Shown one piece after another: positions 9,022-18,076 of a stretch of DNA of 64,000 nucleotides. The notes beneath the pieces are model-generated. The model was not told the DNA's origin, ran no database searches, and saw only the letters and a list, made by a program, of their open reading frames with translations. The translations under genes were made by a program, and so were the position numbers. Origin of the DNA: Dysgonomonas sp. 216 (lineage in GTDB: Bacteria > Bacteroidota > Bacteroidia > Bacteroidales > Dysgonomonadaceae); NCBI RefSeq assembly GCF_010501065.1, contig NZ_QVMM01000009.1:1-64000 (forward strand), given 5' to 3'. Each line of letters begins with the position of its first letter. The stretch's first letter is position 1.

Positions 9022-11841
9022 ATGGTAACGCAAAGTGAACAAATATTAGAAAACGGTTTGATAAAAACCTTACAAGATAATGGATATGAGTATATTCAGA
9101 TAAAAGAAGAAGAAAACTTATATACCAACTTCAAAACTCAACTCGAAAAACATAATAAAAAACAATTAATATTACATAATAGAGAACGGTTTACTGAAAA
9201 AGAATTTGAAAAGATACTTATTTACTTAGAGGGTGGAACCCGTTTTGAGAAAGCCAAAAAACTTCGCGATTTATACCCTCTTGAGTTGGAGGGAGGAGAG
9301 CGCATCTGGGTTGAGTTTCTTAACAAGAGCAAATGGTGTCAAAATGAGTTTCAGGTTTCCAATCAAATCACGATTGAAGGACGAAAGACTTGCCGATACG
9401 ATGTTACAATCCTTATTAATGGTCTACCTCTTGTACAGATAGAACTCAAGAAAAGAGGTGTTGAGTTGAGAAAAGCATATGACCAAATACAACGTTACCA
9501 CAAAACCTCTTTCAGCGGGCTGTTCGATTATATACAACTATTTGTAATTTCTAATGGGGTTAATACTCGTTACTTTGCTAACAATCCGAATAGCGGTTTT
9601 AAATTTACATTCAACTGGACTGATGCAGAAAATAGACCCTTCAATGATTTAAGTATGTTTGCTAACTTCTTCTTGGAAAGATGTAATCTTGGAAAGATGA
9701 TAAGCAAATACATTGTTCTACACGAAGGGGATAAATGCCTGATGATACTCCGTCCCTATCAATTTTATGCAGTAGAAAGAATTTTGGATAAAGTTCAGAA
9801 TTCTAACAACAATGGATATATTTGGCATACAACAGGAGCGGGCAAAACATTAACTTCTTTCAAAGCAGCCCAATTAGCATCAGAAATCGATGGCATAGAT
9901 AAAGTCCTTTTTGTTGTAGATCGTAGAGATTTAGATACTCAAACTCAAGCAGAGTATGAAGCCTTTGAACCAGGAGCAGTAGATAGCACTGATAATACAC
10001 TTGAATTAATTAAACGTTTGAGTGGAAGTTCTAAAATTATTATTACTACTATCCAAAAACTAAATACAGCCATAACCAGAGATTATTACAACAAGCATTT
10101 ACAAGAGGTTAGTGATCAGAAGGTTGTGATGATTTTTGATGAATGTCATCGTAGTCATTTCGGTGATAGCCATCGAAATATCGTTCGCTTCTTTAAGAAT
10201 TTGCAGATATTCGGATTCACAGGTACACCCATCTTTGTCGAAAATGCCAAACAGGAGATAACAACTAAAGAGGTTTTTGGAGAATGTTTACATAAATATT
10301 TAATAAAAGACGCAATCGCTGATGAAAATGTTTTAGGCTTTCTCGTTGAGTATTATAAAGGAAATGACGAACAGGTTGTTGATTACGCAAATGAAGTACG
10401 GATGAAAGAAATAGCTAAATTCATTCTTGCTAATTTTAATAAATCAACATTTGATGGTGAATATAATGCTCTATTTGCAACACAGTCAATATCAATGTTA
10501 TTACAATACTACAAAATATTTAAAGAATTAAACTCCAAAATCAAGATAGGAGCAATATTTACTTATGCGGCAAATGGTAATCAGGATGATGAACAGACCG
10601 GAATGAATCAAGGATTTGCATCCGAAACTGTAGAAGCTGACGAGTTACAGCGTATTATGAATGATTACAATCAAATGTTTGGGACAGCTTATTCGACTGA
10701 AAACTTTAGGGCTTATTCTGATGATATTAATTTGCGGATGAAAAAGAAGAAAGCGGATATGCCGCCTTTAGATTTGTTGTTAGTGGTTAATATGTTTCTT
10801 ACTGGTTTTGATGCAAAAAAATTAAACACGCTTTATATTGATAAAAATTTAGAATATCATGGACTTCTCCAAGCATTTAGTCGCACAAATCGTATACTTA
10901 ATGAAAAGAAACGTTTTGGGAAAATAGTCTGTTTTCGTGATTTAAAAAACAATGTAGATACAGCTATAAAACTTTTTAGCAATGATAATCCTATCGAAGA
11001 TATCATCAGACCACCTTTTGAACAAGTTAAGAAGGAATTCAATGAATTACTTCTAGATTTCAAAGAGAAATATCCTAATATAAACTCGATTGATGGACTG
11101 AAAAGTGAATATGACAAGCGGGATTTCGTATTAGCTTTTCGAGAAATTATAAAGAAAAGAGCAGAAATACAGCTTTATGAAGAATTCGACAAAGACAATA
11201 CGGAGCTTGTTATGCAGGAGCAAGAATTCGAAGACTTTCGAAGTAAATATTTGGATATTGCCGTTGGAAATATAAATATCACCGATACAAATATTGCAGC
11301 AGAGCCAGAGATTCCTTACGGAGATGATAGAACACTTGACGATATAGATTTTTGTTTGGAATTACTTCACAGCGATATAATCAATGTGGCTTACATTTTG
11401 GAACTTATTGCGGACTTGAATCCTTCCGCTGATGATTATCAGGAAAAACGTCAACAAATCATTGATACAATGATAAAAGATGCGGTAATGCGGAATAAAG
11501 CAAAACTGATCGATGGTTTTATCCGTCAAAATATAGATGACAATAAAAATGGATTCGAAAAGTCTAAGGCTGATGGTTCTATCGATCTTGAAAGTAGACT
11601 AAACGAATACATGAATAAAGCAAGGGAAGAAGCCGTAGAGTATCTTTCTGATGAAGAGGATATAGATAAGGAAGCATTAATTCAATTCTTACAGGAATAT
11701 GATTACCTACAGCGAGAAAAACCTGAAATCATTCAAGAAGCAATCAAAAAGAAAAAAGTAAAATTAAAAGAACGTAAAACGATTCAATCTCGTATATTAA
11801 GAAAGTTACGAGAAATTATTAATTTGTTTAATTGGGAATAA
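9022..11841 (+). CDS. hsdR: Type I restriction enzyme R subunit (HsdR)
   Basis: A 939-residue restriction and translocation subunit. The N-terminal PD-(D/E)XK nuclease is complete: Asp127 in RYDVTIL and Glu141-x-Lys143 in QIELKKRG, followed by a QxxxY-like motif near YDQIQRYH. The SF2 helicase motor follows, with Walker A in TTGAGKTLTS (about residue 270), the DEAD-type box DECHRSHFG (about 373), motif III FGFTGTP and motif VI QAFSRTNRI. It cuts DNA that lacks the methylation laid down by HsdM-HsdS. It is the first gene of an operon with the DUF5655-type gene (6 bp downstream), hsdM and hsdS. An alternative start at 8983 adds 13 residues but overlaps the -7 promoter box. Confidence 0.95.
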   Translation: MVTQSEQILENGLIKTLQDNGYEYIQIKEEENLYTNFKTQLEKHNKKQLILHNRERFTEKEFEKILIYLEGGTRFEKAKKLRDLYPLELEGGERIWVEFLNKSKWCQNEFQVSNQITIEGRKTCRYDVTILINGLPLVQIELKKRGVELRKAYDQIQRYHKTSFSGLFDYIQLFVISNGVNTRYFANNPNSGFKFTFNWTDAENRPFNDLSMFANFFLERCNLGKMISKYIVLHEGDKCLMILRPYQFYAVERILDKVQNSNNNGYIWHTTGAGKTLTSFKAAQLASEIDGIDKVLFVVDRRDLDTQTQAEYEAFEPGAVDSTDNTLELIKRLSGSSKIIITTIQKLNTAITRDYYNKHLQEVSDQKVVMIFDECHRSHFGDSHRNIVRFFKNLQIFGFTGTPIFVENAKQEITTKEVFGECLHKYLIKDAIADENVLGFLVEYYKGNDEQVVDYANEVRMKEIAKFILANFNKSTFDGEYNALFATQSISMLLQYYKIFKELNSKIKIGAIFTYAANGNQDDEQTGMNQGFASETVEADELQRIMNDYNQMFGTAYSTENFRAYSDDINLRMKKKKADMPPLDLLLVVNMFLTGFDAKKLNTLYIDKNLEYHGLLQAFSRTNRILNEKKRFGKIVCFRDLKNNVDTAIKLFSNDNPIEDIIRPPFEQVKKEFNELLLDFKEKYPNINSIDGLKSEYDKRDFVLAFREIIKKRAEIQLYEEFDKDNTELVMQEQEFEDFRSKYLDIAVGNINITDTNIAAEPEIPYGDDRTLDDIDFCLELLHSDIINVAYILELIADLNPSADDYQEKRQQIIDTMIKDAVMRNKAKLIDGFIRQNIDDNKNGFEKSKADGSIDLESRLNEYMNKAREEAVEYLSDEEDIDKEALIQFLQEYDYLQREKPEIIQEAIKKKKVKLKERKTIQSRILRKLREIINLFNWE

Positions 11842-11847
11842 GCATAT

Positions 11848-12765
11848 ATGAGTATATTCAGATTAGTAGGGCAATTTGATATTGTTAAAGAGCTCCCTTT
11901 CAGATTTGAAAAGGATATCCAAACATTAGTCGAAAAAAATGTGGATATATTATTGCATTTGGAGTTCATTCGTTCAGAATTTTCTCTGAATAATTTTAGG
12001 ATTGACACTTTAGCTTTTGATATAGAAACGAAATCATTTGTTATTATAGAGTATAAGCGAGACAAGAATTTTAGTGTTATAGATCAAGGATATGCATATT
12101 TGTCTCTAATGCTTAACAATAAAGCTGATTTTATTCTTGAATTTAATGAATCTAGACAAACGACATTAAAGCGTTCAGATGTGGATTGGTCTCAATCAAG
12201 GGTGATTTTTATTTCTCCTCAGTTCACAAATTACCAAAGAGAAGCTATCAACTTTAAAGATTTGCCTATTGAATTATGGGAGATAAAAAGATTTGAGAAT
12301 GAGACTATTTCCTTTGAACAAATTCAAAAGTTTTCTGCAAAAGAAAGTATTAAGACTATTTCTCGAAGTGATAAAACAGTAGAAGAAGTAAATAAAGAAA
12401 TAAAAGTATATACAGAACAAGATCATTTACTAAAAGTTGATTTCGAAACCAGAGAATTGTATGAAAATGTAAAAGAACGACTAATGTCATTGGCTGATAA
12501 TATCACAATGCAACCCAAAAAACAAACAATTGATTTTCGAATTGCCAACAATATTTTTTGTGATATTATTTTACAAAACAAGAAATTGAAAATATATGTA
12601 AATCTTAAAAGTGGTGATTTACAAGATCAAAAAGAAATAGCTCGAGATGTATCAAATGTAGGCCATTGGGGAAATGGCTCCTATGAAATTAAACTTACAG
12701 ATTTAGATGATATTGATTACATCATTAGTTTATTGAAACAATCTTTAAGAAAAAACAGAAAATGA
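11848..12765 (+). CDS. PD-(D/E)XK nuclease-like protein with C-terminal DUF5655 domain
   Basis: A 305-residue protein embedded between hsdR and hsdM. The N-terminal part has the core of a restriction-endonuclease fold related to DUF91/NucS-like proteins: Asp53 in RIDTLAFD, Glu68-Tyr69-Lys70 in IIEYKRD, then IDQGYAYLSL. The C-terminal part (about residues 195-300, with FRIANNIFCDIIL, KIYVNLKSGD and VGHWGNGSYEIKL) matches what I know as DUF5655, which is of unknown function. It starts 6 bp after hsdR and overlaps hsdM by 4 bp (ATGA), so it is tightly tied to the restriction operon. It is not a normal type I subunit. An accessory nuclease or DNA-end sensor is a reasonable inference; the substrate is unknown. 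Confidence 0.7.
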   Translation: MSIFRLVGQFDIVKELPFRFEKDIQTLVEKNVDILLHLEFIRSEFSLNNFRIDTLAFDIETKSFVIIEYKRDKNFSVIDQGYAYLSLMLNNKADFILEFNESRQTTLKRSDVDWSQSRVIFISPQFTNYQREAINFKDLPIELWEIKRFENETISFEQIQKFSAKESIKTISRSDKTVEEVNKEIKVYTEQDHLLKVDFETRELYENVKERLMSLADNITMQPKKQTIDFRIANNIFCDIILQNKKLKIYVNLKSGDLQDQKEIARDVSNVGHWGNGSYEIKLTDLDDIDYIISLLKQSLRKNRK

Positions 12766-14306
12766 GTGAAGAATTACAACAGAAACTGCGTGCTCAACTA
12801 TGGGCAGTCGCAAATACATTGAGAGGGAATATGTCGGCAAGTGACTTTATGTATTTTTCGTTAGGTTTTATTTTTTATAAATATCTTTCGGAAAAAATAG
12901 AGTTATATGTAAATGACGAATTAAAAGAAGATGGTTGTACTTTTCAAGAAGCTTGGGCAGGCAATGATGTTGAGCTAAAAAATGATATAAAAGAAATTTG
13001 CATCGAAAATCTAGGTTATTTTATACAGCCGGAATATCTTTTTTCTACAATTATAGGAATGGTTGAGAAAAAAGAGAATATTCTTCCTGCTCTCGAACGA
13101 TCCTTGAAACGCATAGAGGATAGTACTACCGGACAAGAAAGCGAGGATGATTTCGGAGGTCTTTTTTCCGATATAGACTTGGCTTCTCCCAAACTGGGAA
13201 GGACTGCTGACGACAAAAATAAATTGGTCAGTGATGTGCTTATTGCATTGAATGGAATAGATTTCGGTCTTGAAGAGGCGGAAGAAATTGATATTCTTGG
13301 TGATGCTTACGAATATATGATTTCTCAATTCGCGGCCGGAGCAGGAAAAAAGGCGGGAGAATTCTATACGCCTCAGGAGGTTAGCCAGATATTAGCTGAA
13401 ATTGTAACTACTGGAAAAACACGATTGAAAGATGTATATGATCCAACCTGTGGCAGTGGCTCTCTTCTGCTCCGCACAGCTAAAAGTGGAAAAGCAGATG
13501 TGATATACGGGCAAGAAAAGAATCCGACAACTTTCAATCTTTGTCGCATGAATATGCTTTTACATGGAGTAAAATACAACGATTTTGACATTCAAAATGG
13601 AGACACATTAGAAGCTGATGATTTCGGAGAAAAGCAATTTGATGCAGTTGTGGCAAATCCTCCTTTTTCTGCCACGTGGAGTGCTGCAAGCAAGTTTAAT
13701 AACGACGATCGTTTCAGTTCTGCCGGAGTACTTGCTCCAAAATCGAAGGCTGATTATGCTTTTATTCTGCACATGATTTATCATTTGAATGAAAGTGGAA
13801 CTATGGCTTGTGTAGCTCCACATGGGGTATTATTCAGAGGCAGTTCGGAAGGAAAGATTCGTCAATTTCTGATTGAAAAGAAAAACTTTATTGATGCCAT
13901 AATTGGTCTACCGGCAAATATCTTCTATGGAACAAGTATTCCCACCTGTATCTTGGTCATTAAGAAATGTCGTAAAGAAGATGACAATATTCTTTTTATT
14001 GATGCCAGCAAAGACTTTGAGAAAATAAAAACTCAAAACAAACTTCGCCTGGAACATATCAATAAAATTATCGAAACTTACCGTAATCGTACAGAGATAG
14101 AGAAATACAGCCATTGTGCAACTTTGCAAGAAATTCGAGACAACGATTTCAATCTGAACATTCCTCGTTATGTAGATACTTTCGAGGAGGAAGAAGAAAT
14201 TGATATTCACGCAGTAATGGCTGAAATCAAGGAACTTGAAGCCAAGAGAGCTGAGTTAGATAAAGAAATCGAAGTGTATTTGAAAGAATTGGGACTCGTC
14301 CTTTAA
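12762..14306 (+). CDS. hsdM: Type I restriction-modification methyltransferase subunit (HsdM)
   Basis: A 514-residue N6-adenine DNA methyltransferase. It has the N-terminal HsdM helical domain (from LRAQLWAVANTLRGNMSASDF), the link motif AGEFYTPQEVSQIL, the S-adenosylmethionine site YDPTCGSGSLLLRT (from about residue 226) and the catalytic motif NPPF (about residue 298). The C-terminal tail is a Glu-rich coiled coil that normally contacts HsdS. It overlaps the upstream gene by 4 bp and lies 44 bp before hsdS. Together with HsdS it methylates host sites and protects them from HsdR. Length and motifs are typical and intact. Confidence 0.95.
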   Translation: MSEELQQKLRAQLWAVANTLRGNMSASDFMYFSLGFIFYKYLSEKIELYVNDELKEDGCTFQEAWAGNDVELKNDIKEICIENLGYFIQPEYLFSTIIGMVEKKENILPALERSLKRIEDSTTGQESEDDFGGLFSDIDLASPKLGRTADDKNKLVSDVLIALNGIDFGLEEAEEIDILGDAYEYMISQFAAGAGKKAGEFYTPQEVSQILAEIVTTGKTRLKDVYDPTCGSGSLLLRTAKSGKADVIYGQEKNPTTFNLCRMNMLLHGVKYNDFDIQNGDTLEADDFGEKQFDAVVANPPFSATWSAASKFNNDDRFSSAGVLAPKSKADYAFILHMIYHLNESGTMACVAPHGVLFRGSSEGKIRQFLIEKKNFIDAIIGLPANIFYGTSIPTCILVIKKCRKEDDNILFIDASKDFEKIKTQNKLRLEHINKIIETYRNRTEIEKYSHCATLQEIRDNDFNLNIPRYVDTFEEEEEIDIHAVMAEIKELEAKRAELDKEIEVYLKELGLVL

Positions 14307-14350
14307 TTTTTTCTATCTGAAATCCTTAATGTTTATAGCTAAGAAAATAA

Positions 14351-15583
14351 ATGAGTGCAATGAAGCAAGATAGAAAAGAAAAAGGCAATGTTCCAAATTT
14401 GAGATTTCCGGAGTTTGAGGGAGAGTGGGAGGAATATAAACTTTCGGATATTGCTCAAAAAATAACAACAAAGAACAAAAATGGTAGAATTAATAATGTT
14501 ATTAGCAACTCTGCTCAGCACGGCCTTATTCCTCAATTGGATTTTTTTGACAAAGAGATAGCTAATGATGACAATACTGGAGGATATTATATAATTGAAA
14601 ATGGAGATTATGTATATAATCCGAGAAAATCGGTAACAGCTCCATATGGTCCTGTAAATATTTATAATGGGGACAATTTAGGTATTGTCTCTCCACTATA
14701 CCTTTGTTTTAAGGTCAAAAATATTAATAAAAGTTTTTTGTTTTATTTCTTTAAAAGCTCCTTCTGGCATAGATTTATGTATTTGAATGGAGATAGTGGT
14801 GCTAGATATGATAGAGTAAGTATAAAAGATGAAACATTTTTTAAGCTACCTATACATTGTCCAGAAAGAGAAGAACAGGAAAAAATAGCCCAATTTTTAT
14901 CTTTGCTTGACCAGCGTATTGAAACTCAAAGCAAAATAATTGAGGACTTAAAAAAACTAAAGACTGCACTTGTGGATGTACTGTATAACTTCCATAATAG
15001 AAAGTCTTTCTTACGGTTCCCTGAATTTTCAGATTGTTGGCAACAATATACATATGGAGATTTATTTCATGTAAGTACTGCAAGAAATATAGATCAATCT
15101 ATAAATCTTATTTTATCTGCAAGTCAAACACGAGGGATGATTGAACGTGATAAAATAGATATTGATATAAAATTTGAACAAGCTTCGACTCGAACATACA
15201 AAATTGTTCAGTCTGGTAATTATATTATTCATTTGCGCTCATTTCAAGGAGGCTTTGCTTTTTCCGAAAAAGAAGGCATCTGTAGTCCAGCGTATACGGT
15301 TTTAAAACCAACTCATTTATTGAAATATGCCTTTATGAAAGATTATTTTATATCCAGTCGATTTATAAAAACACTAAAATTAGTCACATATGGTATTAGA
15401 GATGGACGATCGATAAATGTTGAGGAATTTTTAAAATTACCTATAGCAATTCCGTCTTTGGAAGAGCAATCAAAAATCGATGAGATACTGATTGCCCTTG
15501 AAGATAAAATTTTCAATGAATATAAGCTATATATTTCATTTATAAAACAAAAACAGTGCTTACTTAAAAATATGTTTATATAA
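14351..15583 (+). CDS. hsdS: Type I specificity subunit HsdS, currently expressed copy
   Basis: A 410-residue DNA-recognition subunit with two target-recognition domains (about residues 12-190 and 220-400). Each half starts with an LRFPEF-type motif and ends with an EEQ-K-I coiled-coil helix (REEQEKIAQFLSLLDQRIE and EEQSKIDEILIALEDKI). It lies directly after hsdM, has a proper start, and is the only copy with a start and upstream operon, so it should be the one now expressed. Two inverted repeats lie within it, in frame: 31 bp at 14386-14416 and 17 bp at 14962-14978. They let silent halves be swapped in. The stop overlaps the stop of silent cassette 2 tail to tail. Confidence 0.9.
   Translation: MSAMKQDRKEKGNVPNLRFPEFEGEWEEYKLSDIAQKITTKNKNGRINNVISNSAQHGLIPQLDFFDKEIANDDNTGGYYIIENGDYVYNPRKSVTAPYGPVNIYNGDNLGIVSPLYLCFKVKNINKSFLFYFFKSSFWHRFMYLNGDSGARYDRVSIKDETFFKLPIHCPEREEQEKIAQFLSLLDQRIETQSKIIEDLKKLKTALVDVLYNFHNRKSFLRFPEFSDCWQQYTYGDLFHVSTARNIDQSINLILSASQTRGMIERDKIDIDIKFEQASTRTYKIVQSGNYIIHLRSFQGGFAFSEKEGICSPAYTVLKPTHLLKYAFMKDYFISSRFIKTLKLVTYGIRDGRSINVEEFLKLPIAIPSLEEQSKIDEILIALEDKIFNEYKLYISFIKQKQCLLKNMFI
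14386..14416 (+). repeat. Inverted repeat class N, arm 1 (31 bp, inside hsdS)
   Basis: A perfect 31-bp match, in inverted orientation, to 17978-18008. It encodes NVPNLRFPEF in both places. Recombination between the arms would exchange the whole specificity gene, including both recognition domains, with silent cassette 4. Confidence 0.9.
14962..14978 (+). repeat. Inverted repeat class A, arm 1 (17 bp, hsdS linker)
   Basis: gactgcacttgtggatg, inverted at 16190-16206. It encodes TALVD in the linker between the two recognition domains. The exchange is in frame and swaps only the second recognition domain. Confidence 0.85.
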
Positions 15584-16206
15584 ACAAATATCTTAAAAGA
15601 TAATATTTTTGTTGTAAATATTTTTGCTGCAAGTTAGTCTCAATATCAATCCGTCTATCTATTTCTGAAAGAAAATTTCCAATTTTCTTCTGTTCATTTA
15701 AATTTGGAATAGAGATTTTAATACGGGAAAAATTGGGATAAAAAAGATACACTCTAACCCCTCCTTCACCATATACATCATAATAGAAATTTACTCTTTT
15801 AGATTTCAAAAGATATGAAGCCCAACTAGAATCGATACTATCTTTCAATTTAAAGCATACATAAAGAGAACTGATCATACAAGGGAAATCCCCATTGTAT
15901 TGTGCAATTGAGCCTACATTTATTCTGGCTGGGTTATAAGCAAATTCTCCTGATTCTATAATTTTATAAGAGCCTATATCTTCACCTATCATTTCACGAT
16001 CTCCAAATTTTTCAGATTGAACAACAAATCCTTGATCATTTGTAACAGAGTACATTGGAAAAACCTTTTTCTCCTTATTGCGGCGATTGAAATTATTGGT
16101 AATATTCCCCAGTGTTGTTTTTAGATGCTTTTCTCCAAATTCAGAAAATCTTATGAGAGTTTTTCCTTCATCGAGGAAATTATATAATCCATCCACAAGT
16201 GCAGTC
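15576..16206 (-). pseudogene. Silent hsdS cassette 2 (second recognition domain only)
   Basis: A minus-strand half-gene encoding one recognition domain, from the class A repeat (LTALVDGLYNF) to the stop at 15576. It lacks a first domain, start codon and promoter; the frame upstream of the repeat is non-homologous sequence. It includes the expected closing helix NEQKKIGNFLSEIDRRID. Inversion of 14962-16206 would join it in frame to the first domain of the expressed hsdS and park the present second domain here. It is better seen as a storage cassette than as decay, because the reading frame is intact. Confidence 0.85.
16190..16206 (-). repeat. Inverted repeat class A, arm 2
   Basis: Reverse complement of 14962-14978, identical over 17 bp. 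It lies 13 bp from the class B arm at 16220-16236, so the heads of two silent half-genes sit back to back. Confidence 0.85.
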
Positions 16207-16219
16207 AAAGGAGATGCAT

Positions 16220-16236
16220 AATCCTTAATTAAAGGG
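16220..16236 (+). repeat. Inverted repeat class B, arm 1 (17 bp)
   Basis: aatccttaattaaaggg, inverted at 17390-17406. It encodes SLIKG in the linker of a specificity subunit and includes the palindrome TTAATTAA. It differs in sequence from class A. Confidence 0.85.
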
Positions 16237-16758
16237 ATTAGACAGATTCTCTTTAAAGAAACAACGACCTGGAAAAGCTGTAAGATTGGAGATATTCTCA
16301 AAATAGGAAGTGGTAAAGATTACAAGCATCTGAAAAACGGGAATACTCCTGTTTATGGCACAGGTGGATATATGCTATCTGTCAATGACTATCTATATGA
16401 TGGTGAAAGTGTTTGTATTGGAAGAAAAGGTACGATTGATAGACCTATTTTTCTAAATGGGAAATTTTGGACAGTTGATACTTTGTTTTACACATATAAT
16501 TTTCAAGGACTATTGCCTCGTTTCTGTTATTATCTCTTTAGTTCAATAAATTGGTTACAGTATAATGAAGCTTCTGGAGTCCCAAGCCTATCAAAGGAAA
16601 CCATCGAAAACATACAAATTCATTTACCTAATATGTGTGAACAAGAAAGAATCTGTTCTATTCTTGATACAATTAATCGCAAATTAGAGACCGAAAACAA
16701 GGCACTTTCAGCATATCAATTGCAGAAGAAATATATTTTGAACAAAATTTTCATATAA
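16222..16758 (+). pseudogene. Silent hsdS cassette 3 (second recognition domain only)
   Basis: A plus-strand half-gene encoding one recognition domain. The frame is open from 16222, after a stop at 16219-16221, and begins SLIKGIRQ at the class B repeat. It runs through KSCKIGDILKIGSGKDY and ends with the helix EQERICSILDTINRKLE and a stop at 16758. There is no start codon or promoter for a full protein; the internal ATG at 16372 would give only a fragment. Its class B head matches the linker of cassette 4, so it pairs with that copy and not with the expressed hsdS directly. Its end overlaps the end of cassette 4 tail to tail. Confidence 0.85.
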
Positions 16759-17995
16759 ACATCTGTCGCAGAAAATATAGCTTTTGTTTCTCAAAGACAC
16801 AAAGGGTAGCTTTTTCATTTTCTAGTCTCATACATAATATATTAAGAAATGAAGCAATTCTGTTTTGCTCCTCATATGAAGGGATATAATGCATTGTGTT
16901 GAAATAAGCATCAATAGAGATATTCAAAAGACCATGGTTCCGCGCACCTTCTCCTGCTATTTCAGAAATAGCTTGATACCATTTATTGGATTCAAAATAA
17001 TGTACTAAATAATCAGAGTTGACATTATCCAGTGGTTTAAAACAAATATATAAAGTTGATAATGCCCCCTTTTCATGTGAGTCAAGTCGCTTCACAGCTC
17101 CCCAAGGATAATCCTTTGAATAACTTTTATTATATGCAAATTCACCATTATATAAAAGGTAATAGTTCGACATATCGTTGCTTGCAACCTGTTTGTTGAA
17201 AAAAGAAATCTGATCTACTAAACCATATTGAGCAGCAATTGTTAATGCTCGTTGAGTTTCATTATCTTTATTCTTGCGAGTTACTCGCGATGTAAATTCT
17301 TTTAGTGTGCTTTTTCTCCAACTTTCTAAATATTCCGGGAATCGCAAAGCGGGTTTACTTTTTCTATTACAAAATAAAAGATTATCAAGCCCTTTAATTA
17401 AGGATTCTAGTTTCTCAATTATTTTGTTTTGAGTCTCGATACGCTCATCAATGAGGAGTAGCAAGTGAGCTATTTTTGCCTGTTCTTCTTTAGAAGGGAT
17501 GCCAATATAAAGTTCATCAAAGTTTTTAGAATTTATTGAATAAATTTTGGTTCCTTGTGCCAATCGTCTTACTTGATTACGAAAAGGAATTGAAGAAAAA
17601 GCATAGCCTTTAAACCCTTTTATAGTTAAGTGTTTCTTATCTCTACCATGAATAGTATGCAAGCCACATACTATACACTTATTATTGCAATTTAAAAACT
17701 CAATAGCTTTAGCAACATCATTAGTATCTTCAGAAGCATCAGCGAAGGCTACATCTCCATCTTTACAAATAGTATATTTATTCGGAATAAATTCATCTTT
17801 AATATTTGGTAAGGTACATTTATCTAATTCAATTTGAGTTGGAAGCCCTTTATGTATTAGTCCATAGTGGAGATTATGAATATTATCAGTCTCAAATTCT
17901 AACTGTTCCCATGACAAAGAATTAGTTGGGAAGAATTCTAATATATCTGAGACTTTATATTCTTTCCACTCTCCTGTAAACTCCGGAAATCTCAA
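16751..17995 (-). pseudogene. Silent full-length hsdS cassette 4 (two recognition domains, no start)
   Basis: A minus-strand copy of about 414 codons with both recognition domains and both closing helices (KEEQAKIAHLLLLIDERIE and YEEQNRIASFLNILCMRLE). The frame runs back through the class N repeat to a stop at 18023-18025, with no ATG and no ribosome site, so it is silent where it lies. Inversion of 14386-18008 would put it behind the hsdM-linked start and move the present hsdS into the silent place. Its linker carries the class B repeat (17390-17406), which allows its second domain to be swapped with cassette 3. The frame is intact throughout. Confidence 0.85.
17390..17406 (-). repeat. Inverted repeat class B, arm 2
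   Basis: Reverse complement of 16220-16236, identical over 17 bp, in the linker of silent cassette 4. Confidence 0.85.
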
Positions 17996-18008
17996 ATTTG
18001 GAACATTG
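17978..18008 (-). repeat. Inverted repeat class N, arm 2
   Basis: Reverse complement of 14386-14416, identical over 31 bp. Similarity continues patchily into the first recognition domain (for example ggagagtgg). It lies 68 bp before the recombinase start codon. Confidence 0.9.
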
Positions 18009-18076
18009 AGGATATTTGGTACTTAAAGTCTTTCTGTGTATATTCTTTTGAGTAATAATATTAAAATCAGAAGAAT

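Noticed and set aside
15576..16301. Reading silent cassette 2 as a complete 241-residue HsdS
   Set aside because: Homology begins only at the class A repeat at 16206; the part before it comes from the reverse strand of the neighbouring cassette.
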